DNA of 64,000 nucleotides from the NCBI GenBank assembly GCA_036826475.1, contig DAISWG010000019.1, positions 1 through 64,000 of the forward strand, given 5' to 3'. The notes below the pieces were generated by a model that did not search any database, was not told where the DNA came from, and saw only the letters and a list, made by a program, of their open reading frames with translations. The stretch comes from Miltoncostaea sp036826475 (GTDB lineage Bacteria; Actinomycetota; Thermoleophilia; Miltoncostaeales; Miltoncostaeaceae). This document shows positions 33,358 to 42,434 of the stretch, piece by piece. Position numbers and translations under genes: made by a program. Numbering within the stretch: position 1 is the first letter of the stretch; every line of letters starts with the position of its first letter.

Positions 33358-34032
33358 TCAGCCGCCGGAGCGGAGGATCCCCGACTCGATCGCGATGCGC
33401 ACCAGCGCCGTGCGCTTCTGGATCTGGGGGAGGTGCTCGATGTCGAAGCGCCGGAACAGCTGGCGCAGATGCGCCTTCACGGCGTCGACGCTGAGGTGCA
33501 GCTCGCCCGCGATCTGCTCGTTGCTCGCCGGCGGGTGCGGGCCGCCCGGCGCCCGGCACCGCCCGCCGACCGCCCCCAGCACCCGGCGCTGCCCCGCCGG
33601 GAGCGGCCCCGCCGGGGCGAACCGCGACTCCGGCCGCGTGGGGTCCGACGTCCCCTGCGACGGGATCCGCACCAGCACCGCCGTGTGCCCCACCCGCAGC
33701 ACGTCCCCGTCGGCGAGGGCCCGCCGGCCAGTGACCCGCTCCTCGTTGACCCAGGTGCCGTTTCGCGACAGGCCGTCGTCCTCCACGTACCAGCGGGTCC
33801 CCACCCGCACGAGCTGGGCGTGCGTGCGGGACACGCGGTCGTCCCAGGGCACTGGGACGTCGCTGTCCTCGCTGCGCCCCACCACCAGCGTCGCCGCACC
33901 GTCGGCGAGCGTCACCAGGCGCTGCTGGTCCTCGTCGTCCCGCATCACGAGAAACGGCTTCCCGGCGCGCTCGGCGTCCCGGATCCGCATGCGGTCACGG
34001 GGATCGCCGGGCCAGGCGGGCGGTTCGCTCAC
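33358..34032 (-). CDS. FHA domain plus helix-turn-helix protein
   Basis: A 224-aa protein. An FHA domain (about 40-115) shows VGRSEDSDVPV, RVSRTHAQLVRVG and SRNGTWVNEERV, the phosphothreonine-binding loops. The C-terminal 70 residues carry a LuxR-like helix-turn-helix (SNEQIAGELHLSVDAVKAHL). It could read a phosphorylated Thr made by the Ser/Thr kinase protein encoded divergently 93 nt away and translate it into transcription. GTG start. Confidence 0.85.
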   Translation of the reverse strand: MSEPPAWPGDPRDRMRIRDAERAGKPFLVMRDDEDQQRLVTLADGAATLVVGRSEDSDVPVPWDDRVSRTHAQLVRVGTRWYVEDDGLSRNGTWVNEERVTGRRALADGDVLRVGHTAVLVRIPSQGTSDPTRPESRFAPAGPLPAGQRRVLGAVGGRCRAPGGPHPPASNEQIAGELHLSVDAVKAHLRQLFRRFDIEHLPQIQKRTALVRIAIESGILRSGG

Positions 34033-34125
34033 ACCGCCGTCCAGGGTGTGATCGGGTGACCCCTAGGAGGGACTATCGCATTCATCCGCGCCTGGAATAT
34101 AAGCGTCCCGGAGCCGGCGTCAGGG

Positions 34126-37100
34126 GTGGCGCGGATGGACCAGCGGTCTGCGGGCGGAATCGGCGTTTCGGACACGGTCCACACGCGTGGGGCGAGCCCG
34201 CGACCCGCCGAGGACCTGCCGGCCGGCACCGTCGTCGGCGGGTACGAGATCGAGGTGGTCGCCGGCCGTGGGGGAATGGGCGTGGTGTACCGCGCCCGCG
34301 ACCTGAAGCTCGGCCGGACCGTCGCGCTCAAGCTCATCGGCGGCGCCCGTACCGAGGACGCCGACCGCCGGGCGCAGTTCATCCGCGAGTCGCTCACCGC
34401 CGCGTCGATCGAGCACCCCAACGTCCTGCCGATCTACCAGGCCGGCGACGACGACGGGCGCCTCTACATCGCGATGCGCTTCGTGGAGGGCGCCAGCCTG
34501 GCGGACCTCATGGCCGACGCGGCGGGGGGGATGCCGCCCGGCCGGGTGGCGCGCATCGTCGCGCGCGCCGCCGACGCGCTCGACGCCGCGCACTCCCGCC
34601 GGCTCGTCCACCGCGACGTGAAGCCGGGCAACATCCTGATCGCCGACCCCGACGGCGAGGAGCACGTCTACCTCTCCGACTTCGGGCTGACCACCGGCGG
34701 CGACGCCGTCCGCGGCGAGGGCTGGACGGGGACCCTCGCCTACCTCGCCCCGGAGCAGATCCGCGGCGAGCCGCTCGACCCGCGCACCGACGTGTACGCC
34801 CTCGGGTGCGTGCTGTTCCACGCGCTCACCGGGCGCGCGCCGTTCGCCGGCGGCGACGAGCGGGCCGTCCTGGACGCGCACCTCGAGGCCCGTCCGCCGG
34901 TGCCGTCCGAGGTGGTGCCCGGGCTGCCCCCCGCGCTCGACGACGTCGTCCGCCGCGCCATGGCGAAGCGCCCGGAGGACCGCTTCCGGACGGCCGGGGA
35001 GATGGGGCGCGCCGCCCTCGCCGCGCGCTACGACGTCGCCCTGCTGGTCGCCCCCGGGGACCGCGGCGCCGCGGAGCCGCTGGCCGCGGGGCTCCTGGCG
35101 TCCGACGTGCTGCCGCTCGTGGCCGTCGCCGGTGAGCCGCGGGCCGCGGAGGGCATCCGCGCATCCGGCGCCTGCGCCGTGCTCGTCGGCCGGAGCGGCC
35201 TGGGCGACTGGGCCCGCGACGGGCTCGCCGCCGCGCGCGCGGTCGCCGACCGGGATCGCGCGTTCCGCCTGGTCCTGGTGCTGCTGCCGGGGGCGCCGGA
35301 TCCGGGCGACCCCGCCCTGGCGTACATGGCCGACCAGCCGTGGGTCGATTTGCGCGCGGGCGCGGGCGACGCCCTGGCCGCCGCCGACGTGGTCCGCGCC
35401 CTCCGCGGCGCCGACGTGCCGGCCGGGCTGCCCGCCGACGAGGGCGTCGCCCCGTATCGCGGCCTGGAGGCCTTCCGCGAGGAGGACGCCGCCCTCTACT
35501 TCGGGCGCGAGCAGGACGTCGCCCGGGTGCTCGAGCGCCTGCGCGCCAGCCGGTTCGTCGCCGTCGTCGGCCCGTCGGGCAGCGGCAAGAGCTCGTTGGT
35601 GCAGGCGGGGCTCGTGCCCGCCCTGCGACGCGACGGCGCGCCCACCGCGGGCTGGCGCGTCATGGAGGTGGTCCCGGGCGCGCGGCCCCTCGGCGCGCTC
35701 GCGGCGCAGCTGGCCCACCTGCCGGGCGCCGCCGCCCCCTCCCCCGCCGACCTGGGCGCCGACGAGCGGACGCTGGACATGGCGACGGCCCGCGCCCTGG
35801 AGGGCCGCCCCGCCGACGACCGCGTCCTGCTGGTGATCGACCAGCTGGAGGAGGCCTTCACGCTCTGCCAGGACGCGGGCGAGCGGGCCGCCTTCCTCGG
35901 CAACCTGGTGTACGCCGCGACGATCCCCGGCGGGCGCACCGTCGTGGTCGTCACGATGCGCGCCGACTTCTACCACCGGCTCGCCGAGCACCCGGCCCTG
36001 CGCGGCATGGTCGCATCGCAGCAGGTGCTGCTCGGTCCGCTGGACGCCCGCAACCTGCGCCGCGCCATCGAGGAGCCCGCCCGCCGCTGCGGCCTGGAGC
36101 TGGAGCCGGGCCTCACCCGCCGCATCCTCACCGACGTCGCCGACCGGCCCGGGACCCTGCCCCTGATGGAGCACGTGCTGCTGGAGATCTGGCAGCGCCG
36201 GCGCGGCCGCATGCTCACGCTGGAGGCGTACGCCGACTCGGGCGGCGTCGAGGGCGCCCTGGCCCGCCGCGCCAACGAGGTCTACGGCGCGATGAGCCCG
36301 GACCGCCAGGCGGTCGCCCGCCGCGTCCTCCTGCGGCTCACCCAGCCCGGCGAGGGTACCGAGGACACCCGCCGGCGCGCGACCCGCGCCGAGCTGGTGA
36401 CGCAGCCGGGCGAGGAGGCCGAGGTCGACGCCGTCGTCGGCGCGCTGGCCGAGGCGCGCCTGCTGACCACGGGCACCGACGACGCGTCGGGCGAGCCGGT
36501 GGTCGACGTGACCCACGAGGCCCTCATCCGCGGCTGGCCCGAGCTGCGCGGCTGGATCAACGACTCCCGCGAGCAGCTGCTCCTGGAGCGCCGCCTGTCG
36601 ACCGCCGCCACCGACTGGGACGGCGGCGGCCGCGACGACGGCCAGCTGTACCGGGGCACACCCCTCGCGCAGTGGGACGGCCGCGACGAGTCGGGCCTCA
36701 ACGAGCTGGAGCGCGGGTTCCTGGGGGCGAGCCGGGAGCGCGTCGAGCGGGAGCGGGCCGGCCGGCGCACGCGCACCCGGATCACCATCGGCGCCCTCGC
36801 CGCGGTCGCGGCGGTCATCGCGGCGATCGCTATCTTCGCCGTCGTCCAGCGCAACGACGCGAACGACCAGCGCGACCTGGCCACGTCACGCCAGCTCGCG
36901 GGCAGCTCGGCCCTGGCCCGCGAGCGCGACCCGGAGCTCGCGACGTTGCTGGGTGAGCGCGCCTACGCCGCCGCGCCGACAGTGGAGGCCGAGGAGAGCC
37001 TTCGCCAGAGCGTGCACGACTCGAAGATCCGCGCCGTCCTCGACCTGTCGGACGACGTGCCCAACACCGCCGTGCTCGACGACCCCGAGCGGATCGCGAT

Positions 37101-38829
37101 CATGAGTCAGTCGGGCACGCTCAGGCTCTGGGACTCCGTGCGGGACCCGCGCGGCGCCGCACCGGAGACGGTGGGCTCGATCGGGGATGGGTACAACGTG
37201 ATCACCTCCACCCCCGCGGGCTACGTCACCGGGGGCCCCGACGGCGTGCTGAAGCTCTGGCCGGGGCTCGACGACCCTGGAGACCCCCAGCGCATCGCCC
37301 GCGTTCCGGGCCAGCTCATCGACATGCACGCCATGCCGGGTGGTGATCGCGTGATCGCTGCCACCAGCGAGGGTGCCTTCCTCGCCGGCGTCGCGGACGG
37401 GCGTGTCCAGCGCATCGCCACGGGTGGAGCCTTCGACGCGGTGCCCGATCCCACACAGGGCGGCTACATCACCGCGGGGTTGGACGGCAGCCTCCAGCGC
37501 TGGAGCCCTGGCTCGCTCGAGCCGACGCCGATCACGATCGACGGGTCCCCGTGGTCCCTCGCGGTGAGCCCCGACGGGTCCCTGCTGGCCGTGGCCGGAC
37601 AGGGCGGCTTCCACGTCCTCCGCCTCGGCGAGGGCGACGCCGTCGCCTTCTCGGTACCGGGTGACGCCGCAGACGTCGCGTGGTCCCCCGACGGGAAGCG
37701 CCTGGTCGTGGGCGGCGGCGACAACGTCGTGAGGATCTACTCCAGCACCGGCCGCCTGCTCTCCGTCCTGGTGGGCCACGAGAGCTCGGTCAATCCGGTC
37801 GGGTTCGCCGGACCTGACGCGGTCATCAGCGTGGGCGCCGGGGGTGACGGCGAGGTGCGCCGATGGGACGCGTCGGCGGGCGTCCAGCAGCAGCTCCGCG
37901 GCCTCACCCTGCCGACGTCCGGCGGCATCGCGTTCGACGATGCCTCCCGGATCACGATCGTCGGCGCCGACGGCTCGGCCGAGAGCTGGCGGCCGGGCGA
38001 TGCACGCGCCCGCCCGCTCCTGCCCGCGATACCGGACGCCGGCGTGTCCTCCGCCGACGCGCGCGGCGACCTCATCGCCGTGAGCCTCCAGGGCGGCCGG
38101 GTCATCGTGCGCGACCGCTCCGGCGCCGATGTCGCGGACGTCAGCATGCCGGACGTGCAGCTGGCGAACGGGGTGGCAGTCGATCCCCGCAGCCGGCGGG
38201 TGGCCATGGCGCTCGCCGACGGGCGCGTCGACGTGATGGACCTGACGCCCGGCGCGAAGCCGCGGACCCTCGGGACGCACGACGGTCAGGCGTTCGCGGT
38301 CTCATTCAGCCCGGTTGACGAGACGATCGCCAGCGGAGGCATCGACGGCACGGTGAAGGTCTGGGGCGGTCCCGGCGACTCGCGGACGCTCGGCACGCAC
38401 GAGGGGCCGGTGACCAGCCTCGCCTTCAGCCCCGACGGCCGCTGGCTCGCGAGCGGCAGCAGCGACAAGACGGTGCGGATCTGGGATCTCTCGGACCAGG
38501 AGCGACCACGCATCATCCGCAGCAGCCAGGGCGCGATCAACGCGGTCGCATTCCCCGACGAGGACCGATTGGTCACCGGGGGGACGGACGGCGTGCGGGT
38601 GATCGACTGGCGGCGTGGGGTGACCCTGCTGACCATCCCCCAGCCGGCGCTCGCGGTGACCTCGACGGGCGAGGCCCCGGCGATCGCCTGGTACGGCCCG
38701 GACAACGTCGTCCGAGAGATCGAGTGCGACGTCTGCGGCTCCATCGGCGACGTCGAGGCCGAGGCGCAGACGCGAACGACGCGTGACCTGACCGAGGCCG
38801 AGATGGCCGACTTCCACGTCAAGAACTGA
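34126..38829 (+). CDS. Ser/Thr kinase - TIR-like - nSTAND NTPase - WD40 protein
   Basis: A 1567-aa signalling protein. Domains: protein kinase (about 35-300; GRGGMGVVYRARD, VALK near 69, HRDVKPGN near 162, DFG near 185), a TIR-like domain (about 302-430; ACAVLVGRSGLGDW), an nSTAND P-loop NTPase (about 450-850; Walker A GPSGSGKSS near 482, Walker B LLVIDQLEEAF), one membrane helix (about 886-907) and WD40 repeats to the end (SPDGRWLASGSSDKTVRIWD). The WD40 part would sense something outside the membrane or a partner, the NTPase would switch by oligomerising, and the kinase would be the output. The TIR-like part lacks the usual catalytic Glu. GTG 34126 or ATG 34135. First gene of a probable five-gene operon. 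Confidence 0.9.
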   Translation: MARMDQRSAGGIGVSDTVHTRGASPRPAEDLPAGTVVGGYEIEVVAGRGGMGVVYRARDLKLGRTVALKLIGGARTEDADRRAQFIRESLTAASIEHPNVLPIYQAGDDDGRLYIAMRFVEGASLADLMADAAGGMPPGRVARIVARAADALDAAHSRRLVHRDVKPGNILIADPDGEEHVYLSDFGLTTGGDAVRGEGWTGTLAYLAPEQIRGEPLDPRTDVYALGCVLFHALTGRAPFAGGDERAVLDAHLEARPPVPSEVVPGLPPALDDVVRRAMAKRPEDRFRTAGEMGRAALAARYDVALLVAPGDRGAAEPLAAGLLASDVLPLVAVAGEPRAAEGIRASGACAVLVGRSGLGDWARDGLAAARAVADRDRAFRLVLVLLPGAPDPGDPALAYMADQPWVDLRAGAGDALAAADVVRALRGADVPAGLPADEGVAPYRGLEAFREEDAALYFGREQDVARVLERLRASRFVAVVGPSGSGKSSLVQAGLVPALRRDGAPTAGWRVMEVVPGARPLGALAAQLAHLPGAAAPSPADLGADERTLDMATARALEGRPADDRVLLVIDQLEEAFTLCQDAGERAAFLGNLVYAATIPGGRTVVVVTMRADFYHRLAEHPALRGMVASQQVLLGPLDARNLRRAIEEPARRCGLELEPGLTRRILTDVADRPGTLPLMEHVLLEIWQRRRGRMLTLEAYADSGGVEGALARRANEVYGAMSPDRQAVARRVLLRLTQPGEGTEDTRRRATRAELVTQPGEEAEVDAVVGALAEARLLTTGTDDASGEPVVDVTHEALIRGWPELRGWINDSREQLLLERRLSTAATDWDGGGRDDGQLYRGTPLAQWDGRDESGLNELERGFLGASRERVERERAGRRTRTRITIGALAAVAAVIAAIAIFAVVQRNDANDQRDLATSRQLAGSSALARERDPELATLLGERAYAAAPTVEAEESLRQSVHDSKIRAVLDLSDDVPNTAVLDDPERIAIMSQSGTLRLWDSVRDPRGAAPETVGSIGDGYNVITSTPAGYVTGGPDGVLKLWPGLDDPGDPQRIARVPGQLIDMHAMPGGDRVIAATSEGAFLAGVADGRVQRIATGGAFDAVPDPTQGGYITAGLDGSLQRWSPGSLEPTPITIDGSPWSLAVSPDGSLLAVAGQGGFHVLRLGEGDAVAFSVPGDAADVAWSPDGKRLVVGGGDNVVRIYSSTGRLLSVLVGHESSVNPVGFAGPDAVISVGAGGDGEVRRWDASAGVQQQLRGLTLPTSGGIAFDDASRITIVGADGSAESWRPGDARARPLLPAIPDAGVSSADARGDLIAVSLQGGRVIVRDRSGADVADVSMPDVQLANGVAVDPRSRRVAMALADGRVDVMDLTPGAKPRTLGTHDGQAFAVSFSPVDETIASGGIDGTVKVWGGPGDSRTLGTHEGPVTSLAFSPDGRWLASGSSDKTVRIWDLSDQERPRIIRSSQGAINAVAFPDEDRLVTGGTDGVRVIDWRRGVTLLTIPQPALAVTSTGEAPAIAWYGPDNVVREIECDVCGSIGDVEAEAQTRTTRDLTEAEMADFHVKN

Positions 38830-38841
38830 TCAGGAGGACGC

Positions 38842-39558
38842 ATGCCGGACAAGATCGTGCCGGGGCGGGTGTACGCATTCAGATCCGGTTTTCCACAGCC
38901 GCCGACATCGTCGCTCGCCGACGCCTTCTTCGCGCAGGACGGCCTCCTCGCGGATGCGGTCGTCCTACGCGGATACCTCGGGCGGTCTCCGATCCTCTCG
39001 CGCACCAAGCAGTACCTCGAGCGGGCGCGGAAAGCCGTCGAGGAGGCGAAGGCCCCCGGGCCGAAGGAGCGGGAGAACCTCGCCGCGCCCGAGGACGCTC
39101 CCTACATCGCGGGCGCAAAGGAGATCGTTGTGGGTCCGGGGGGGAAGGCGCTGACCCCGGACGAGCAGATCGCGAGCATCGACGACCTCCTCGGGAAGCT
39201 CGAGGCGGTCAGAAAGCCCGCGGGGCCGCACGTCCCGTGGCGGATCTACCTCACGCCCACGCTCAACCGATGGGTCGACTTCCACCTCAGCAGCCTTCTC
39301 GCCTGGCGCCAGGAGCCGAAGGCCGAGCGCAAGGACACCTTCACCGTCTGGCTCCAGGGCTTCACCGATGGGCAGCCGGTGCCGTACAGGATCGTCGAGG
39401 AGACCCTGATCGGGCCGACGTTCTCCACCTATCTCGGTGGCGACCTCATCGACGATTTCCTCGGCGATTCAGCCTCGTCCGGCTCCGCGTGGGGCGACCA
39501 GTCCGCGCCCTACGGCGGAGGTCGGCCCGGCACCAAGCAGTTCTGCCTCAACGGCTGA
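38842..39558 (+). CDS. Unknown 238-aa protein with Ser-rich, Cys-containing tail
   Basis: I do not recognise the family. The gene has a perfect AGGAGG ribosome binding site 6 nt before its ATG and starts 12 nt after the kinase-STAND gene. The N-terminal half is helical and charged; the part around HVPWRIYLTPTLNRWVDF and TFSTYLGGDLIDDFLGD looks folded and conserved-like. The last 35 residues are different: many Ser and Gly, no strong secondary structure, ending GTKQFCLNG with the only Cys of the protein. Next to a kinase/HopA1 pair, that tail is a candidate substrate for Ser/Thr dehydration and cyclisation, but this is inference. Confidence 0.75.
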   Translation: MPDKIVPGRVYAFRSGFPQPPTSSLADAFFAQDGLLADAVVLRGYLGRSPILSRTKQYLERARKAVEEAKAPGPKERENLAAPEDAPYIAGAKEIVVGPGGKALTPDEQIASIDDLLGKLEAVRKPAGPHVPWRIYLTPTLNRWVDFHLSSLLAWRQEPKAERKDTFTVWLQGFTDGQPVPYRIVEETLIGPTFSTYLGGDLIDDFLGDSASSGSAWGDQSAPYGGGRPGTKQFCLNG

Positions 39559-39568
39559 CGGGAAGATC

Positions 39569-40543
39569 GTGACCGTCGCTGCGCCACCCCTGAACCGGCA
39601 CCGGACCGGTCGCCGGGGGCTGCCCGAGCGGCCGGCCTTCGTGAAGGCCGCAACCGGACCGGCGCAGCGCGACGACCTCCTCCGGGAGGCCGCCGTCTAC
39701 GGCGTCGTGCAGGACCGGTGCCCTGCAACGGTCCCGCGACTCCCGCGGGACGTCCGCTGGCATGCGGAGACCGACGAGCTGGTGATGGAGGCCGTGCCGG
39801 CGGAGGACCTCCACGCACGGGTGACGGCCGAGGGGATGTTCGACCCGGCCGTCGCCGCCGCCGTCGGGAGGGCCGTCGGAGAGTTCCACGCCGAGGCCAC
39901 CGACCCGGGACGCGACGCCCCGCACTCGGCATGGCTCCGGACGGGCGTCGTATTCGCCCGCCCGGAGCCGGCGCTCCTGCGTCTCCTGAGCGGAGGCGGA
40001 CACAAGCTCCTGACGGCGCTCCAGCGGTCCGAGGCGCTGCGGTCGCGCCTGTCCGAGCTCGCGCCGCCCGCGGGCGACCGGCTCACCCACGGGGATCTGC
40101 GGTGGGAGAACATCCTCGTCGCGTCAGCGCCGGCGCCCGCCGTCTGGCTGGTCGATTGGGAGATGGGCGGCGCCGGCGAGCACGCTTGGGACGTCGGCTG
40201 CGTCGCTGCCGCCGCCGTCAGCGCCTGGCTGGGATCGATCCCGCATGTCCCTGGAGTACCGCCGGACCGACTCGCGGCGGAGGCCGCGATCCCACTCGAC
40301 GCGCTGACCTCCGGGCTGAACATCCTGTGGTCCTCGTACCGGGCCGTCGGCCCCGATTCCGGGTCCGACGCATGGACGGAGCGGTGCGCACAGCTGGCGG
40401 CCGCCCGCATCGTGCACCTGGCGTTCGAGACCACCACCTACGACCTGGGCCTGCGACCGTCGGCCGTCCTCCACCTGCAGGTCGCGTCCAACATCCTCGA
40501 TGGTCCGTCCCGGGCGGGCCGAGACCTCCTGGGACTCACGTGA
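39569..40543 (+). CDS. APH-fold kinase, LxmK/TvaC-like
   Basis: A 324-aa aminoglycoside-phosphotransferase-fold protein. The catalytic loop is LTHGDLRWENILV (HGDxxxxN) and the metal-binding segment LVDWEMGGAGEHAWDVGC. The closest described context I know is the kinase that pairs with a HopA1-like protein in class V lanthipeptide (LxmK) and thioamitide (TvaC) clusters, where it phosphorylates Ser/Thr before elimination. The GTG at 39569 follows a gggaag ribosome binding site, 10 nt after the upstream stop, and the TGA overlaps the HopA1-like gene. Confidence 0.8.
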   Translation: MTVAAPPLNRHRTGRRGLPERPAFVKAATGPAQRDDLLREAAVYGVVQDRCPATVPRLPRDVRWHAETDELVMEAVPAEDLHARVTAEGMFDPAVAAAVGRAVGEFHAEATDPGRDAPHSAWLRTGVVFARPEPALLRLLSGGGHKLLTALQRSEALRSRLSELAPPAGDRLTHGDLRWENILVASAPAPAVWLVDWEMGGAGEHAWDVGCVAAAAVSAWLGSIPHVPGVPPDRLAAEAAIPLDALTSGLNILWSSYRAVGPDSGSDAWTERCAQLAAARIVHLAFETTTYDLGLRPSAVLHLQVASNILDGPSRAGRDLLGLT

Positions 40544-41514
40544 CGATCACCGAGGCGCGCCCGGTCTCGGCCGTCGCCAGTGCGGTCGCCGCACTCGAGG
40601 TCTGTTCTCCCACCACCTACTCGTGGATGGGCGAGATCACCGAACTCCCCGAGCCCGTCATGCGCGTCTCCGACGCGGAGGGCATGCGGCGCGCCCTCGT
40701 CGGGAGCATCGGCGCGCGGCTCTACGACTCCTTCTACACCCAGGGCACGCCGCAGCCTGCCCCCCGGGACGGCGCTGCGCGCCCCGGGCTCGACCGCGCC
40801 ATCTCCCACGAGCTCATGGCGGCGAACGAAGGCGCGGGGTGCCTGGAGCCCGGGTGGCGCGTCGTCGGCGAGGACGACGACCAGCGCATCGTCCAGCGGA
40901 GCGGCCTCCGGCTCTGGGTCGCGCGCGACGAGCTCCATGCCGGGGCGGATGTCGGCGACATCGTCGCGCTGCGGCTCCCGGCCGACGCCCCGGCCTACTC
41001 GCCCGGCTTCTATATCGCCCGCGGCGACCGCGGCTTCGTCGCCGATCCCTGGGTCCTCGACCGGTTCTACCTCGATCTCCGCGTCGAGGGCGCGGTGCCC
41101 TTCGTCCGGGAGACCACCCGCCGGCTGAACCGCGCGGGGCTCGCGTTCCTGGCCAAGGTCGCCGACGATCCGGACGGCTTCGGCCGTCGCGACGCCGCCG
41201 TGCTCAGCTTCGAGCGACGGGACCGTCCGAGGGCGTTCGCGGCCGCCCGCGAGATCGCGGACGCGCTCGCCCCGTACCTGGACGCCGGTGCGCCCGCGAT
41301 GACCCTCCCCCTCGTGCCTGGGCTCGCGTTCGCGGAGGACCCCGGCGGCGGCGAGAGCTTCGGCGTGCACCGGTGCCTGCTCCTCGCCGACGCCGCGGTC
41401 ATGGCCAGGGAGCGGGGTGCCATGGCGCCCGACGACCGCTTCGACGTCGCCCGCGAGCGCTTCGCCGACGCGGGGATCAGCCTCGACACCCCGCATCTCG
41501 GAGGATCGTCGTGA
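40540..41514 (+). CDS. HopA1-like effector family protein (putative lyase)
   Basis: A 324-aa protein of the type III effector HopA1 family as found in bacterial biosynthetic clusters. Typical segments are LYDSFYTQGTP, YSPGFYIARGDRG, RRLNRAGLAFLAKVADDP, and LAFAEDPGGGESFGVHRC. In class V lanthipeptide and thioamitide pathways the homologue (LxmY, TvaD) works with the APH kinase to remove phosphate and form dehydroamino acids. The GTG overlaps the kinase stop (GTGA) and its own stop overlaps the next gene in the same way. Confidence 0.83.
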   Translation: MTITEARPVSAVASAVAALEVCSPTTYSWMGEITELPEPVMRVSDAEGMRRALVGSIGARLYDSFYTQGTPQPAPRDGAARPGLDRAISHELMAANEGAGCLEPGWRVVGEDDDQRIVQRSGLRLWVARDELHAGADVGDIVALRLPADAPAYSPGFYIARGDRGFVADPWVLDRFYLDLRVEGAVPFVRETTRRLNRAGLAFLAKVADDPDGFGRRDAAVLSFERRDRPRAFAAAREIADALAPYLDAGAPAMTLPLVPGLAFAEDPGGGESFGVHRCLLLADAAVMARERGAMAPDDRFDVARERFADAGISLDTPHLGGSS

Positions 41515-42359
41515 CCACGATCAACCTCGCACTCGTCGTCGAGGCGCGGGTCTCCCGGCGTGCCGTGAGCGAGATCGCCGCCGCGATCCAGCGCCAGCTC
41601 ACCCGCGACGTGGCCCCCATCTGGGAGGTGTACGCGTCGATCGATGCGTTCGCCAGGCTCGAGCACGTGCCGCCCGGGTATTGGCCCATCCTCGTCGGCG
41701 ACTACTTCCCCGGCGACGCGATGGGAGGGATCCACCTGGACCGCAACGGACAGCCATTCGCGCTCGTGGAGTCGAGCCCCAGCTGGTCGCTCACGGCGAG
41801 CCACGAGGCCATCGAGATGGTCGTTGACCCTTGGGGGAACCGCACCGTGCCCGGCGGTTCTCCGATGAGGGAGGCGGGGATCGGCGACCAGGGACTCGTG
41901 GAGATCCTCGTCGAGGTGTGCGACCCGTCGGGCGGTGCCCAGTGGGGCTACACGGTGAACGGTTACCTCGTCTCCGACTTCGTCACCCCCAACTACTACG
42001 ACCCGGTCGGAGCTCCCGGGGTGCGTTACAGCTTCAAGGGCGTGGTCACGCGGCCGCGCGAGGTCCTCGAGGGCGGCTACCTCTCCTGGCGTGATCCCAC
42101 GACGCGCGAGTGGTGGCAGGCGGAGCGGATCCGGCAACCCGAGCTCGCCTTCAGGCCGCTCGGCGTGCTCGACGAGGACGGCCGGCCGATCCGGGAACGG
42201 ATCGACCAGGTCTCACTGATGACCGAGCTCTACACCGGCGTCTCACGCCGGGATCCCCCGCTGCGGGACGCGTACGTGCGACGCGGCAGCACCCGGTTGG
42301 CCGCCGCGGCCCGGGCCGCGGCTGTCCGGGCGCGCATGGCCGATTTCGGCATCAACTGA
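41511..42359 (+). CDS. Unknown protein with HExxE-like motif
   Basis: A 282-aa protein that I cannot name. The segment SLTASHEAIEMVVDPWGNR has a His-Glu followed four residues later by Glu-Met and then Asp, reminiscent of a metallopeptidase helix (HExxE...D). Other segments are VPPGYWPILVGDYFPGDAMGGIHLD and VNGYLVSDFVTPNYYDP. No signal peptide. It is translationally coupled (GTGA) to the HopA1-like gene, so it belongs to the same system; a leader or substrate protease is one possibility. Confidence 0.75.
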   Translation: MTTINLALVVEARVSRRAVSEIAAAIQRQLTRDVAPIWEVYASIDAFARLEHVPPGYWPILVGDYFPGDAMGGIHLDRNGQPFALVESSPSWSLTASHEAIEMVVDPWGNRTVPGGSPMREAGIGDQGLVEILVEVCDPSGGAQWGYTVNGYLVSDFVTPNYYDPVGAPGVRYSFKGVVTRPREVLEGGYLSWRDPTTREWWQAERIRQPELAFRPLGVLDEDGRPIRERIDQVSLMTELYTGVSRRDPPLRDAYVRRGSTRLAAAARAAAVRARMADFGIN

Positions 42360-42434
42360 GATCCGCCACCCGGTGTGGCCCGACGAGCCCTAGGGGGCGT
42401 GGCCGGCCCCAGGTGACGAGGCGAGCATGCGGCC

